NCBI RefSeq assembly: GCF_040545425.1
Contig: NZ_JBEPLW010000011.1
Length of the DNA: 64,000 bases
Strand: one strand, 5' to 3'
Source of the DNA: Bhargavaea ullalensis
GTDB lineage: Bacteria > Bacillota > Bacilli > Bacillales_A > Planococcaceae
Part shown: positions 17,248 to 26,893 of the stretch, piece after piece
Position numbering within the stretch: position 1 is the first letter of the stretch
Layout of the letters: each line of letters starts with the position of its first letter
The notes under the pieces: generated by a model
Told to the model about the DNA's origin: nothing
The model's database searches: none
What the model saw: only the letters and a program-made list of their open reading frames with translations
Program-made: the position numbers and the translations under genes

Positions 17248-17685
17248 AGTCGTACGGATCGGGGCTTGAACCGTACGGATCCGGCCTTGAGTCGTACAGG
17301 TTAGTTCCTCGAGCCGCGAGTCGTACGGATCGGGTCTTGAACCGGACGGATCCGGCCATGAGTCGTACAGGTTAATCCCTCCAGGGGTGAGTCGTACGGA
17401 TCCGGCTCTGAGTCGTACGGATCGGGGCTTGAACCGTACGGATCCGGCCGCGAGTCGTACAGGTTAGCCCCTCGAGCCGCGAGTCGTACGGATCCGGCCT
17501 TGAGTCGTACAGGTTAATCCCTCCAGGGGCGAGTCGTACGGATCCGGCTCTGAGTCGTACGCATTACGGCTTGAACCGGACGGATCCGGCCATGAGTCGT
17601 ACAGGTTAGTCCCTCGAGCCGCGAGTCGTACGGATCCGGCTCTGAGTCGTACGGATCGGGGCTTAAACCGGACGGATCCACCCAG
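17248..17685 (+). repeat. GAGTCGTACGGATC array with 21- and 29-nt units (about 20 units)
   Basis: Units begin GAGTCGTACGG or GAACCGTACGG. Spacing of the central TAC is 21 nt throughout, except that every unit with GTACAGGTT is 29 nt long and ends in CTCGAGCCGC or CTCCAGGGG. It fills the gap between convergent ywhD and pbpG and ends at the pbpG stop codon, taking the place of a pbpG terminator. Confidence 0.92.
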
Positions 17686-17693
17686 GCTCCCAC

Positions 17694-19751
17694 TCATTCA
17701 AAGAACGAAAACGGGAATAGGCGGAGGGGGCCGCCGTCTTTTGTGTCGGTTGAGCGGTCCAGACGGAGTGCGGGGTCCGTGCACAGTTTCTTCGGGACGT
17801 CTTTTTCCCGCACATAGACAAGCCGCTGTTTTCCGCAGCCGTCGACGGCGAGGCCGCCGGTTTCCACGTCGACGATGACGCCGGTGACGCCGTCCGGTTT
17901 CTGGAAGGCTTCGGGTGGCGTGCCGGAATGCACATCTTCCATGAATTCGATCCACATTTTCTTTGCGGCCATCTTGTCGCTGTTTTCGGTGAGCTGGCGG
18001 CCTTCGTCGAACCCGGCCCAGATGCCGGCGGTGAGTGCCGGGGAGTAGCCGATCAAGTATTGGTCGGACAGCGTCGTTCCGGATTTCGCCGCGTACGGGC
18101 GGGTCTGTCTCGGACGGAGCGAAAGTCCGGTTGCCGGGGAATAGTCGCTGAACACCGGATCGAACATGCCGGTCATCATCTCGGTGAGGACGTAGGCATC
18201 GGCGGGATCCATCACCTGCCGTTTCGTTTCGGGCTCCTGACGGTAGATGACTTTGCCGGAAGCATCGGAAATGGACACAATCGTCGTCGGCTCGATTCGA
18301 AGTCCGTGCGCGGCAATCCGATTATAGGCGCCGGTCATTTCGTAGAGCGTCACTTCGGCCGTGCCGAGCGCGGTTGCCGGCGCGTCCGTGAACTTGCCGC
18401 TGATGCCGAGTCGGGCGGCCATGTCCTTGAACGGTTTGTACCCGATTTCCTCGAGCGTTTTCACGGCATAGATGTTGTCGGATATGGCGAGCGCCTGGGC
18501 GAGTGAAATCGGACGCTCGGCGAATTTCCCGTTGACGTTCTGCGGTTCGTACGTCTGCCGCCCGTCGTCATAGGTGAACACGGTTGGCTCGCTTTTCAGG
18601 AACGTCAGCGGGGTGAAGCCCTCTTCAAGCGCCGCTGCATACAGCACCGGCTTCATGGCCGAACCGGATTGCCGCTCCGCCTGCGTCACCCGGTTATACG
18701 GACTTTCCGCGTAGTCCCGTCCGCCGATCATCGACGTGACCCGCCCTGTTTCAGGCTCCATCGAGACGAACCCGAACTGAAGGCCGTTTTCGGGAAGCCA
18801 CCGGGCCGCGGCGGCTTCGGCCATTTTCTGATGGTGCGGATCGAGCGTCGTCTTGATCGTCCAGCCGCCCTCGGCAATGTTCCGTCCCTCCGCTTTCAGG
18901 ATCGACTCCGCTTCCCGCCACACTTCATCCAGGAAATAGGGCGCCGACTTTTTCGCCCCGTCCCACTCGCCGGACTTGAGCACGACCCGCTCGGCCAGCG
19001 CATGATCTGCTTGGTCCTCCGTGATGTAGCCCTGCCTGACCATTGCGCCGAGGATGATTTTCTGCCGATTCCTCGCCGCTTCCGGATGATCGACCGGGGA
19101 ATAAACCGACGGGCCTTTCGGAACCGCCGCCATCAGCGTGGCTTCGGCCAGCGTCAGCTCATCCGCATCCTTGCCGAAATAAAACCGGCTCGCCGCCTCG
19201 GCCCCGTACATTCCGTGCCCAAAATATACCGTGTTCAAGTAGCCTTCCAGGATGGTGTCCTTGTCATAAAACGTCTCGATCCGGCGGGCGTACACCGCCT
19301 CGTTGATCTTCCTGGACCAGGTCTTGTGGTGGGAAAGGTACAAGTTCCGGGCATACTGCTGGGTGATTGTGCTGGCACCCTCGACTTTGCGGAACGCCTT
19401 CGCATCCTTGAGCACCGCCGCGGCGATCCGGGAATAATCAAACCCCTTATGTTCCCGGAAATCCTTGTCTTCCACCGCAACGAATGCATCCTGCAGGAAC
19501 GGCGAAATTTCGGTCAGGGAAGCCGGGTAGCGCCGCTCGCCCGAATGCCGGTCGCCGATCGGATGGCCGTTCCGGTCGAGGAACACAGTCGCCGACGGCA
19601 CATCCAGCGCCGGCGGGCCCGCCGCCCGGATATAAAGCAGAAACGCCCCGTACATCACCCCGGCCGCCACGCCGAGGCTCACCAATAAAAGCAGGCCCCG
19701 CCGGACTGCCGCCTGCCGCCTCCGCTTTCGCCTGATCTGCGACCGTCTCAT
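17694..19751 (-). CDS. pbpG: Class A penicillin-binding protein (transglycosylase-transpeptidase, PbpG type)
   Basis: Bifunctional peptidoglycan synthase of about 685 residues. After a basic N-terminus (RRSQIRRKRRRQ) and one membrane anchor near residues 19-40, the glycosyltransferase domain has EDKDFREHKGFD with the catalytic glutamate and GASTITQQYARNLY. The transpeptidase domain has SGSAMKP (serine nucleophile), SDN and KSGTT. Position beside ywhD and speE matches B. subtilis pbpG (ywhE), which is linked to sporulation. I chose ATG 19751 just after GGCGGCGAAAGG; the frame is open 37 codons further upstream. Confidence 0.9.
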   Translation of the reverse strand: MRRSQIRRKRRRQAAVRRGLLLLVSLGVAAGVMYGAFLLYIRAAGPPALDVPSATVFLDRNGHPIGDRHSGERRYPASLTEISPFLQDAFVAVEDKDFREHKGFDYSRIAAAVLKDAKAFRKVEGASTITQQYARNLYLSHHKTWSRKINEAVYARRIETFYDKDTILEGYLNTVYFGHGMYGAEAASRFYFGKDADELTLAEATLMAAVPKGPSVYSPVDHPEAARNRQKIILGAMVRQGYITEDQADHALAERVVLKSGEWDGAKKSAPYFLDEVWREAESILKAEGRNIAEGGWTIKTTLDPHHQKMAEAAAARWLPENGLQFGFVSMEPETGRVTSMIGGRDYAESPYNRVTQAERQSGSAMKPVLYAAALEEGFTPLTFLKSEPTVFTYDDGRQTYEPQNVNGKFAERPISLAQALAISDNIYAVKTLEEIGYKPFKDMAARLGISGKFTDAPATALGTAEVTLYEMTGAYNRIAAHGLRIEPTTIVSISDASGKVIYRQEPETKRQVMDPADAYVLTEMMTGMFDPVFSDYSPATGLSLRPRQTRPYAAKSGTTLSDQYLIGYSPALTAGIWAGFDEGRQLTENSDKMAAKKMWIEFMEDVHSGTPPEAFQKPDGVTGVIVDVETGGLAVDGCGKQRLVYVREKDVPKKLCTDPALRLDRSTDTKDGGPLRLFPFSFFE

Positions 19752-19920
19752 CCTTTCGCCGCCTTTCGCCGTTTTCCCCGAGTATGCGCAGTCTGGCGCC
19801 ATTTCAACCATCCGCACCGGGATTCGTTGCCGTTCAGGCCGGCCGGACCGTGCGCTCGTCATTCCATGAACGGGAAATCGCGAACCTCTTCATCTTCTCG
19901 CCGGGCCATGCAAAAAATGG

Positions 19921-19948
19921 TTGCAAGCGGCGTCTGAGGCCTTATAAT
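19921..19948 (+). promoter_or_regulatory. Sigma-A promoter for speE-speB
   Basis: TTGCAA (19921-19926), 16-base spacer, TATAAT (19943-19948), then a leader of about 70 bases to speE. Confidence 0.7.
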
Positions 19949-20023
19949 GAAGCTTAGTTTCCAAGAGGCCCGCACGGAATGCGGGCGGCGGGACAGTGAA
20001 GCATAAGGAGGGTTTACTTTAAA

Positions 20024-20866
20024 ATGGCAGGCCTTTGGTATACAGAAAAGCAGACGGAACACTTTGGCATCACGATGAAGATCAAGCGGACGCACCATGT
20101 CGAGCAGACGGATTTCCAGCTGCTGGAGATGGCGGAAACGGAAGAGTGGGGGAACATGCTGTTTCTCGACGGGATGGTCATGACATCGGAGCGGGATGAA
20201 TTCGTCTACCATGAAATGGTGGCGCATGTGCCGCTCTTCACTCACCCCCATCCGAAAAAAGTGCTCGTCGTCGGCGGCGGGGACGGCGGCGTCATCCGGG
20301 AAGTGCTGAAGCACCCGGAAGTGGAGCTTGCGGTCCTTGTCGACATCGACGGGAAGGTCATCGAGTATTCAAAGAAGTACCTTCCGTCCATTGCCGGCAA
20401 GCTGGAAGACCCGCGCGTCGATGTCCGGGTCGGCGACGGCTTCATGCACATCGCCGAGTCCGAAAACGAATATGATGTCATCCTGGTGGACTCCACGGAA
20501 CCGGTCGGCCCCGCGGTCAACTTGTTCACAAAAGGGTTCTATGCCGGCATTTCCAAGGCGCTCAAGGAAGACGGGCTGTTTGTCGCGCAGTCGGACAATC
20601 CGTGGTTCAAGGCGGACCTGATCCGCCAGGTCCAAAAGGATGTCCGGGAGATTTTCCCGGTCACGAAGATGTACACGGCGAACATCCCGACTTATCCGAG
20701 CGGCCTCTGGTGCTTCACGCTCGGCTCAAAAAAGTATGATCCGCTCCAAGTGGAGGAAAGCCGATTCCATGAGATCGACACGAAGTACTACACAGACGAA
20801 CTGCATAAGGCGGCTTTCGTCCTGCCGAAATTCGTCAAGGACCTGGCGGAAGGGGAAGGCGAATGA
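20024..20866 (+). CDS. speE: Spermidine synthase
   Basis: Aminopropyltransferase making spermidine from putrescine and decarboxylated S-adenosylmethionine. VVGGGDGGVIREVLKHP is the nucleotide-binding motif and DVILVDSTEPVGPA contains the catalytic aspartate. 280 aa. AGGAGGG precedes ATG 20024. First gene of a two-gene polyamine operon with speB. Confidence 0.95.
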   Translation: MAGLWYTEKQTEHFGITMKIKRTHHVEQTDFQLLEMAETEEWGNMLFLDGMVMTSERDEFVYHEMVAHVPLFTHPHPKKVLVVGGGDGGVIREVLKHPEVELAVLVDIDGKVIEYSKKYLPSIAGKLEDPRVDVRVGDGFMHIAESENEYDVILVDSTEPVGPAVNLFTKGFYAGISKALKEDGLFVAQSDNPWFKADLIRQVQKDVREIFPVTKMYTANIPTYPSGLWCFTLGSKKYDPLQVEESRFHEIDTKYYTDELHKAAFVLPKFVKDLAEGEGE

Positions 20867-21735
20867 GATTCGAGGAAGCGTATTCCGGCAATGTGTTCAT
20901 CAAAAGCGGCACCGACTACGGCAAAGCCGACGCCGTCATCTATGGCATGCCGATGGACTGGACGGTGAGCTGGCGTCCGGGCTCACGGTTCGGCCCCGGC
21001 CGGATCCGCGAAGCGTCGATCGGCCTGGAGGAATACAGCCCGTATCTCGACCGCGAACTCGATGATATCCGTTACTTTGACGCCGGAGATATTCCGTTGC
21101 CGTTCGGCAATGCGGAAAAATCGCTCAAGCTGATCGGCGGCTTTGTGCGCCAGCTGCTGTCGGACGGCAAAATCCCTGCCGGCATGGGCGGCGAGCATCT
21201 CGTGTCGCTTCCGGCCATGCAGGAAACGGCGGCCAAATATCCGGACCTTGCGATCATCCATATGGACGCTCACACCGATCTGCGGACGGAATACGAAGGA
21301 GAGCCGCTGTCGCATTCGACGCCGATCCGCAAGATCGCCGAGCAGATCGGCCCGCACAATGTCTACTCGTTCGGCATCCGGTCGGGCATGAAGGAAGAAT
21401 TTGACTGGGCGCGTGAAAACGGCATGCACATTTCAAAATTCGACGTGCTCGAGCCGTTGAAGGAGATCCTGCCGACGCTTGCGGGCCGCCCGGTCTACGT
21501 GACAATCGACATCGATGTGCTCGATCCGGCACATGCACCCGGCACCGGCACCGTCGACTGCGGGGGCATCACTTCCCGCGAACTGCTCGCGTCCATCCAT
21601 GAAATCGCCCGCTCGGACGTCCGGGTCGCCGGCTTTGATCTGGTGGAGGTGGCGCCCGTTTTTGATCCGTCTGAACAAACGGTGAACACGGCGAGCAAGC
21701 TGTTCCGCGAAATGCTGCTCGGCTTTGTAAAATAA
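20863..21735 (+). CDS. speB: Agmatinase
   Basis: Manganese ureohydrolase that splits agmatine to putrescine and urea, feeding speE. Metal ligands appear in MGGEHLVSLP, HMDAHTDLR and TIDIDVLDPAHAPGTG. 290 aa. Start codon overlaps the speE stop (ATGA), so the two are translationally coupled. Confidence 0.95.
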   Translation: MRFEEAYSGNVFIKSGTDYGKADAVIYGMPMDWTVSWRPGSRFGPGRIREASIGLEEYSPYLDRELDDIRYFDAGDIPLPFGNAEKSLKLIGGFVRQLLSDGKIPAGMGGEHLVSLPAMQETAAKYPDLAIIHMDAHTDLRTEYEGEPLSHSTPIRKIAEQIGPHNVYSFGIRSGMKEEFDWARENGMHISKFDVLEPLKEILPTLAGRPVYVTIDIDVLDPAHAPGTGTVDCGGITSRELLASIHEIARSDVRVAGFDLVEVAPVFDPSEQTVNTASKLFREMLLGFVK

Positions 21736-21741
21736 ACCGCG

Positions 21742-21777
21742 AAAAACGTGATGCCCGGTTTGGGACATCACGTTTTT
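21742..21777 (+). terminator. Bidirectional terminator between speB and the diguanylate cyclase
   Basis: AAAACGTGATG/CATCACGTTTT stem with A and T tracts at its ends. Confidence 0.85.
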
Positions 21778-22871
21778 GCGATGGATTCGGTTCGGGGCGT
21801 CCAGGCAACAACCCGGTTGCGGCCGGTCTGCTTGGCGGTGTACAGCGCTTCATCCGCTCGTTGGTACAACTGCTTTGTATCTTCAGCTTGCCCGGGAAAC
21901 GAGCAGACCCCGAGTGAAATCGTCACGGGGATCGACAGGCCGCCGTCGAGGATGAACGGATTGCCGGCCACCGCCCTGCGCAGCTTCTCCGCAACGGACA
22001 GTGCCTGGTCTTCCGCAATCCCCGGAAGCAGCACGGAAAATTCCTCGCCGCCGTTCCGGGAAAGAACCGCACCCTTGGGCAGGGCACAACGGCGAATTCT
22101 CCCGGCAAGTTCCGTCAGCACTTCGTCGCCGACGGGGTGGCCGTATGTATCATTGACTTTCTTGAACCGGTCGATGTCAAACAGGACCAGGGACACGGGG
22201 CGGGTGCCGTCTTCCAGCATCGAGCTGATGATTTCGCCGAAGGACCGGCTGTTGTTGAGTCCGGTGAGGAAATCGGTCTTGGAAAGCTTTTCGATGCCGG
22301 CGAGTTTCTTGAAGTGGCTGTTCAGTTCTCTCAAGATCACCGTGACGGTGAAATAAGACAAATACGAATACGCGATGAACATGGCCGTGTTCATGACGAC
22401 CCCGGCTCCTTTTGGCAGCAGGAAGATCAGGACGACGGCCGTCTCCAGTACGGCAAAATGGAAGAACAGCCGGGCGGTCCGGAATGACGAGCCTTTCCAG
22501 GCAAAGAATCCCGACGCTGCGATGCCGATGAACACGGCGTTCAGCCCCGCGACGAGACCGGCGCCCGCGAATCCGGACATCCCGATCCGGACCAGGCCGA
22601 CCACGGCTGCCGCGATGACCGGGGCGACCGGTCCGCCGAAAATGCCCGAAATGACGATGACCGAAATTCGCGCATCGACGAAGACTCCGCCCTCAAGCCG
22701 GACGGATGCCGCCAGGAGAAACGTGGCGGTCACGCCGGCCGTCAGACCAATCAGCACCGGATGGAGTTTCGGGTAAGGGATCCTGAATCGCCCGCGGTCC
22801 TGGAACGGCCAGTAGCTGATGATGGAGAACGTGAACAAGATACAGAAGTTAACGGCGAGCTGATAAAGCAA
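21768..22871 (-). CDS. Membrane diguanylate cyclase (5TM sensor plus GGDEF)
   Basis: Makes cyclic-di-GMP. Five to six membrane helices in the first 190 residues resemble the 5TMR_LYT sensor of LytS, followed by a GGDEF domain with SLVLFDIDRFKKVNDTYGH and the active-site loop RNGGEEFSV. I chose TTG 22871, 8 bases after GGAGGGGG, because it leaves a proper first membrane helix. The ATG at 22955 has no ribosome site and lies about 15 bases from a TATAAT box (22970-22975, minus strand). No EAL domain; no inhibitory RxxD was confirmed. Confidence 0.85.
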   Translation of the reverse strand: MLYQLAVNFCILFTFSIISYWPFQDRGRFRIPYPKLHPVLIGLTAGVTATFLLAASVRLEGGVFVDARISVIVISGIFGGPVAPVIAAAVVGLVRIGMSGFAGAGLVAGLNAVFIGIAASGFFAWKGSSFRTARLFFHFAVLETAVVLIFLLPKGAGVVMNTAMFIAYSYLSYFTVTVILRELNSHFKKLAGIEKLSKTDFLTGLNNSRSFGEIISSMLEDGTRPVSLVLFDIDRFKKVNDTYGHPVGDEVLTELAGRIRRCALPKGAVLSRNGGEEFSVLLPGIAEDQALSVAEKLRRAVAGNPFILDGGLSIPVTISLGVCSFPGQAEDTKQLYQRADEALYTAKQTGRNRVVAWTPRTESIAKT

Positions 22872-22999
22872 AAGGGCCCCCTCCAAATTCAGGACGCTGA
22901 GTTTCCGGAATTTTTCCAAACTGAGGAACGGCGGCCCCGTCCTGAAGCATGCCATTCATTGGATTCATTATAGACGATGTTCCCGCCTCAGACATCCGG

Positions 23000-23158
23000 T
23001 CAGTGTCCGGGCGGCATGCCGGGCTGTCCCGGCACCCATGATTCCACCCGATTCCGCCTGTGTGATTTTGCCGCAAACAGCGCCTCATCCGCGGCCCCGT
23101 CCATTTTCTTGATTATACCATCTTTTCTATCTCCGGCAGCCCGCCTCCCGGCATTCAT
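23000..23158 (-). pseudogene. Remnant of a second GGDEF domain C-terminus
   Basis: On the minus strand an open frame ends with KKMDGAADEALFAAKSHRR and NRVESWVPG, closely resembling the end of the adjacent diguanylate cyclase (ADEALYTAKQTGRNRVVAW). Only the last 25 or so residues are recognisable; the preceding residues do not look like GGDEF and an in-frame stop lies at about 23201. It is best explained as the leftover of a tandem GGDEF gene. Confidence 0.5.
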
Positions 23159-23187
23159 TGAAATGCTGTGTCCGGACGGGCTATAAT
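23158..23187 (+). promoter_or_regulatory. Sigma-A promoter for ywiB-argS
   Basis: TTGAAA (23158-23163), 18-base spacer, TATAAT (23182-23187), 33 bases before ywiB. Confidence 0.7.
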
Positions 23188-23220
23188 AAGGGAATGATTT
23201 TCATGAACGGAGGCAGGAAG

Positions 23221-23652
23221 ATGAACAATCCGGCGGAAGGAAGAGCCGCTGCCATCCGGCTCATCTCGACGATCACGCAGCCGGGTGAGCCCCCGGCGAA
23301 GCATATCGTGAAAGCGGACGGGCATCTGATCGAGCGGGGCGGCCGGCTGTGGCTGCGCTTTGAGGAGAAGATGGACGGCCGTGAAATCCGGACGACTGTC
23401 CGCATGGGACACGACGAAGCGCTCATCATGCGCGGCGGCGACGTGACGATGCGGCTGCCGCTCGTTCTGGGCGAAGAACGGCCCGGCACTTACGGCGTCG
23501 GGAAGATGGAACTCCCGCTCACGGTGCGGACGCAGACGATGAAATTCGATCCGGCCGGCGGCAAGTTCCTGGCAGTGTACCGGCTCATTTCGGGCGGCCA
23601 GGACATCGGGACATACGAAGTAGAATTCATTTATTCGGAGGGAAAACAATGA
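23221..23652 (+). CDS. ywiB: YwiB family protein (DUF1934)
   Basis: 143-residue beta-barrel protein of unknown function. RLWLRFEEKMDGREIRTTVR and GTYGVGKMELPLTVRTQTMK are typical DUF1934 blocks. The start at 23221 is 7 bases after GGAGG; ATG 23203 is an alternative. It ends in an ATGA overlap with argS, the same pairing as in B. subtilis. Confidence 0.88.
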   Translation: MNNPAEGRAAAIRLISTITQPGEPPAKHIVKADGHLIERGGRLWLRFEEKMDGREIRTTVRMGHDEALIMRGGDVTMRLPLVLGEERPGTYGVGKMELPLTVRTQTMKFDPAGGKFLAVYRLISGGQDIGTYEVEFIYSEGKQ

Positions 23653-25319
23653 ACATTGTGGAACAGGTGCAGCAGCAGTTGAAAGACGCAATCGGAGCGG
23701 CCGTCGAAAAATCCGGCTTTGCGGAAGAAACTGCACTGCCGGAAGTCATGATCGAAACGCCGAAAAACAAAGACAACGGCGACTATGCGACGAACATTGC
23801 GATGCAGCTGACGAAAATCGCAAAAAAGCCGCCGCGCGCAATTGCCGAAGCCATCATCGCGAACCTTAACACGGACAGCACGCCGATCCGCTCGGTGGAC
23901 ATCGCCGGCCCCGGCTTCATCAACATCACGCTGAAGCCGGATTATCTCGGCGAAGTGGTCAAGGATGTTCTGGAAAAAGGGGAGGACTTCGGCCGGAGCA
24001 ATGCCGGCGGCGGCGAAAAGGTCCAGGTTGAGTTCGTTTCCGCGAACCCGACGGGCGACCTGCACCTCGGCCATGCCCGCGGCGCCTCCCTCGGCGATTC
24101 CCTCTGCAACGTGATGGACTTTGCCGGGTATGACATGTCCCGCGAATACTACATCAACGATGCGGGCAATCAGATCAACAACCTTGCGAAGTCGATCGAA
24201 GCCCGCTACTTCCAGGCGCTCGGCAGGGAAGCGGAGATGCCGGAAGACGGCTACTATGGCCAGGACGTCATCGACATCGCCGAAGCATTGGCGAAAGAGC
24301 ACGGCGACAGATTTGCGGACATGCCGGAAGAAGAGCGGTTCCAGTGGTTCCGCAAGCACGGCCTCGGCGTCGAACTCGACAAGCTGAAGCAGGACCTCGC
24401 CGCCTTCCGGGTGAATTTCGATGTCTGGTTCTCCGAAACGTCCCTTTACGAGGACGGCAAGATCGACAAAGCGCTCGACAAACTCAAAGAGAACGGCCAT
24501 GTGTTCGAGGAAGACGGCGCCACCTGGTTCCGCTCGACCGACTTCGGGGATGACAAAGACCGCGTGCTTATCAAGCAGGACGGGTCCTACACTTATCTTC
24601 TTCCGGACATCGCCTATCATGAAGACAAGCTCCAGCGCGGGTTCGACAAGCTCATCAACATCTGGGGTGCCGACCACCACGGCTACATTCCGCGCATGAA
24701 GGCGGCAATCGAAGCGCTCGGCTACGACAAAGACACGCTTGAGGTGCTCGTCGCCCAGATGGTCCAGCTTTACAAAGACGGCGAAAAGTTCAAGATGAGC
24801 AAGCGCACCGGCAAGGCGGTCACGCTCCGTGAGCTCGTCGACATGGTCGGCCTCGATGCGGTCCGCTACTTCTTCGTCATGCGTTCCGGCGACTCCCAGA
24901 TGGACTTCGACCTCGACCTCGCCGTCTCGCAGTCCAATGAAAACCCGGTGTACTATGCGCAATATGCCCATGCCCGCATCTGCTCGATCCTGCGCCAGGC
25001 GGACGATGCCGGACTGTTCGCTTCGACGGATCATGTGGACCGGCTGCTGGATTCCGAGAAGGCGCTTGATCTCATGCGCAAGCTCGGCGACTTCCCGCAG
25101 GTCGTGGCCGACGCCGCCAAATTGCGTGCGCCTCACCGTGTGGCGACGTATATCCATGAACTTGCCGCCGCATTCCATACGTTCTACAGCACCGACAAAG
25201 TCGTCGATCCGGACAACCAAGAACTGTCCGAGGCGCGCCTCGCCCTCGTCACGGCAACCCGCACCACCATCGCCAACGCCCTCCGCCTCATCGGCGTCGA
25301 CGCCCCGGTCAGGATGTAA
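23649..25319 (+). CDS. argS: Arginyl-tRNA synthetase
   Basis: Class I aminoacyl-tRNA synthetase of 556 residues. FVSANPTGDLHLGHARGA holds the HIGH-type signature (HLGH) and KFKMSKRTGKAVTLREL the KMSKS-type loop. The N-terminal Add-1 domain and the C-terminal anticodon-binding domain (YAQYAHARICSI onward) are complete. Translationally coupled to ywiB. Confidence 0.96.
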   Translation: MNIVEQVQQQLKDAIGAAVEKSGFAEETALPEVMIETPKNKDNGDYATNIAMQLTKIAKKPPRAIAEAIIANLNTDSTPIRSVDIAGPGFINITLKPDYLGEVVKDVLEKGEDFGRSNAGGGEKVQVEFVSANPTGDLHLGHARGASLGDSLCNVMDFAGYDMSREYYINDAGNQINNLAKSIEARYFQALGREAEMPEDGYYGQDVIDIAEALAKEHGDRFADMPEEERFQWFRKHGLGVELDKLKQDLAAFRVNFDVWFSETSLYEDGKIDKALDKLKENGHVFEEDGATWFRSTDFGDDKDRVLIKQDGSYTYLLPDIAYHEDKLQRGFDKLINIWGADHHGYIPRMKAAIEALGYDKDTLEVLVAQMVQLYKDGEKFKMSKRTGKAVTLRELVDMVGLDAVRYFFVMRSGDSQMDFDLDLAVSQSNENPVYYAQYAHARICSILRQADDAGLFASTDHVDRLLDSEKALDLMRKLGDFPQVVADAAKLRAPHRVATYIHELAAAFHTFYSTDKVVDPDNQELSEARLALVTATRTTIANALRLIGVDAPVRM

Positions 25320-25334
25320 TCGATAGAACGAATG

Positions 25335-25364
25335 AAAAACCGGCCCGTTGCGGCCGGTTTTTCC
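25335..25364 (+). terminator. Rho-independent terminator after argS
   Basis: AAACCGGCC/GGCCGGTTT stem with loop CGTTGC, followed by TTTTT. Confidence 0.88.
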
Positions 25365-25378
25365 ATAAGTGCGGGGAG

Positions 25379-25480
25379 CGTTATCTTTATCGGGGAGAGC
25401 GTTATCTTTATTACATGGAACGTTATCTTTATCCGGGTGAACGTTATCTTTATCAGGCAAAACCTTATCTTTATCCCGCC
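25379..25480 (+). repeat. 21-nt tandem array, CGTTATCTTTATC core (5 units)
   Basis: TTATCTTTAT recurs at 25381, 25402, 25423, 25444 and 25465, exactly 21 nt apart, with unrelated spacers. It sits between the argS terminator and the cobalamin riboswitch. The reverse complement of the same core forms the array at 42398. Confidence 0.88.
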
Positions 25481-25572
25481 CGCCCCTCGACAAATTCCGC
25501 GGGTTCTGATTAAATTGAGGAAGAATTGAATATCCGTCTGCCGGGGTGCCAGCTGCAGCCCGGCGACGGATG

Positions 25573-25820
25573 ACGCGAAGGTGCCCCGTTCCGGGGGTAA
25601 AAGGGAAGCCGGTGAAAGTCCGGCACGGTCCCGCCACTGTGAGCGGCGCTGCGAACGCAGACGCCCCAAGTCAGGAAACCTGCCTTCGCGGAAACACCCG
25701 AATTGCGCCTGCGAGGACAGGCCGGTGTGGCACGGCGCCTGTCTCGGCAGGCTGCGGTCGTTTTTCCGCATGCCGTCCTGCCGGTTTGATTGGACCCCCG
25801 CCGAGTGCGGGGGTTTTTCG
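25573..25820 (+). promoter_or_regulatory. Cobalamin riboswitch with terminator
   Basis: Aptamer 25574-25690: CGCGAAGG pairs with CCTTCGCG as the closing stem, and the B12 box AAGTCAGGAAACCTGCC (25669-25685) and the conserved GGGAAGCCGGTGAAAGTCCG stretch are present. The expression platform ends in the terminator CCCCCGC/GCGGGGG followed by TTTTT (25794-25819). It should switch off the salvage operon when adenosylcobalamin is plentiful. Confidence 0.93.
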
Positions 25821-25857
25821 ATTCTCGCAAACTTCATCGACAGGGGGAACAGCAACA

Positions 25858-26892
25858 ATGAGCAAGAAATGGATCAAATGGATGGCCGTTTTCCTGGCAG
25901 CGCTGCTTTTGACGGCGTGCGGATCAAACGGAAACAAGGCCGATGAGCCTCAGATGAAACAGGAAGAAGGAACTGCCGACCAGCAGGATGGCGATAAGTC
26001 CGGCGAACAGGCAACATTCCCTGTGACGGAGACCGACGCGGTCGGCAATGAAATCACGCTTGAACAGGCACCTGAAACCATCGTCTCCATGATGCCGAGC
26101 AACACGGAAATCCTGTTCGGAATCGGAGCGGGAGACAAGGTTGTCGGTGTCAATGATTACGATGACTACCCGGAAGAAGTCCAGGACATCGAAAAAATTG
26201 GCGGACTTGAATTCAATGTAGAGAAAATCATCGGGCTCCATCCCGATGTGGTTTTTGCCCATGAATCCGGACTCGGAACGGGCGAAGAAGGGCTCCAGCA
26301 GCTCCGTGACGCGGGCCTGACCGTGTTTGTCGTTAAAAATGCGACCAACTTTGAAGAGACATACAGCACCATCAACCAGATCGGCAAACTGACCGGCCAT
26401 GAAACGGAAGCCGATGAAGTCGTCGAAGGCATGAAAGCGAAGGTTGCCGAGATCGAAGAAAAGGCGAAAGAAGTGAAAGACGAGAAGAAAGTATTCGTCG
26501 AAACTTCCCCGGCTCCTGAAATCTATGCGCCGGGTGCCGGCACGTTCATGCAGCAGTTCCTCGATATGATCCATGCGGAAAATGTCGCGGGTGACCAGGA
26601 AGGCTGGGTCATGATGGATCCTGAAGAAATCGTCAACCGCAATCCGGATGTGATCATGGTCATGTACGGGGACGACAGCGCGGTCGATGCCGTGTATGAC
26701 CGCGAAGGCTTTGACGCAATTGCGGCGATCAAGGACAAACAAGTCGTCCGTGTGGATGAAAACACGACGAGCCGGACGGGTCCTCGCCTTGCAGAAGGCC
26801 TGGAAGCCGTGGCCAAGGCGGTTTATCCCGACATCTTCGGAGAAAGCCAGGCGGATGACCAGGCCGAAGACGAAGACGATCAGGCGGCCTGA
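25858..26892 (+). CDS. btuF: Corrinoid ABC transporter substrate-binding lipoprotein
   Basis: Extracellular corrinoid-binding lipoprotein of 344 residues. Signal peptide with lipobox LLTAC at residues 17-21, an acidic linker (EPQMKQEEGTADQQDGD), then a periplasmic-binding fold with IVSMMPSNTEILFGIGAGDKV near the N-terminus of the domain. The class III binding fold also serves siderophores, but the riboswitch upstream and btuC-btuD-cbiZ downstream fix the substrate as a corrinoid. Acidic, repetitive C-terminus. Confidence 0.9.
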   Translation: MSKKWIKWMAVFLAALLLTACGSNGNKADEPQMKQEEGTADQQDGDKSGEQATFPVTETDAVGNEITLEQAPETIVSMMPSNTEILFGIGAGDKVVGVNDYDDYPEEVQDIEKIGGLEFNVEKIIGLHPDVVFAHESGLGTGEEGLQQLRDAGLTVFVVKNATNFEETYSTINQIGKLTGHETEADEVVEGMKAKVAEIEEKAKEVKDEKKVFVETSPAPEIYAPGAGTFMQQFLDMIHAENVAGDQEGWVMMDPEEIVNRNPDVIMVMYGDDSAVDAVYDREGFDAIAAIKDKQVVRVDENTTSRTGPRLAEGLEAVAKAVYPDIFGESQADDQAEDEDDQAA

Positions 26893-26893
26893 C

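Noticed and set aside
17115..17375. Plus-strand frame starting MLAEYKLGQPAARSG after ywhD
   Set aside because: It runs straight through a strong terminator and into the repeat array.
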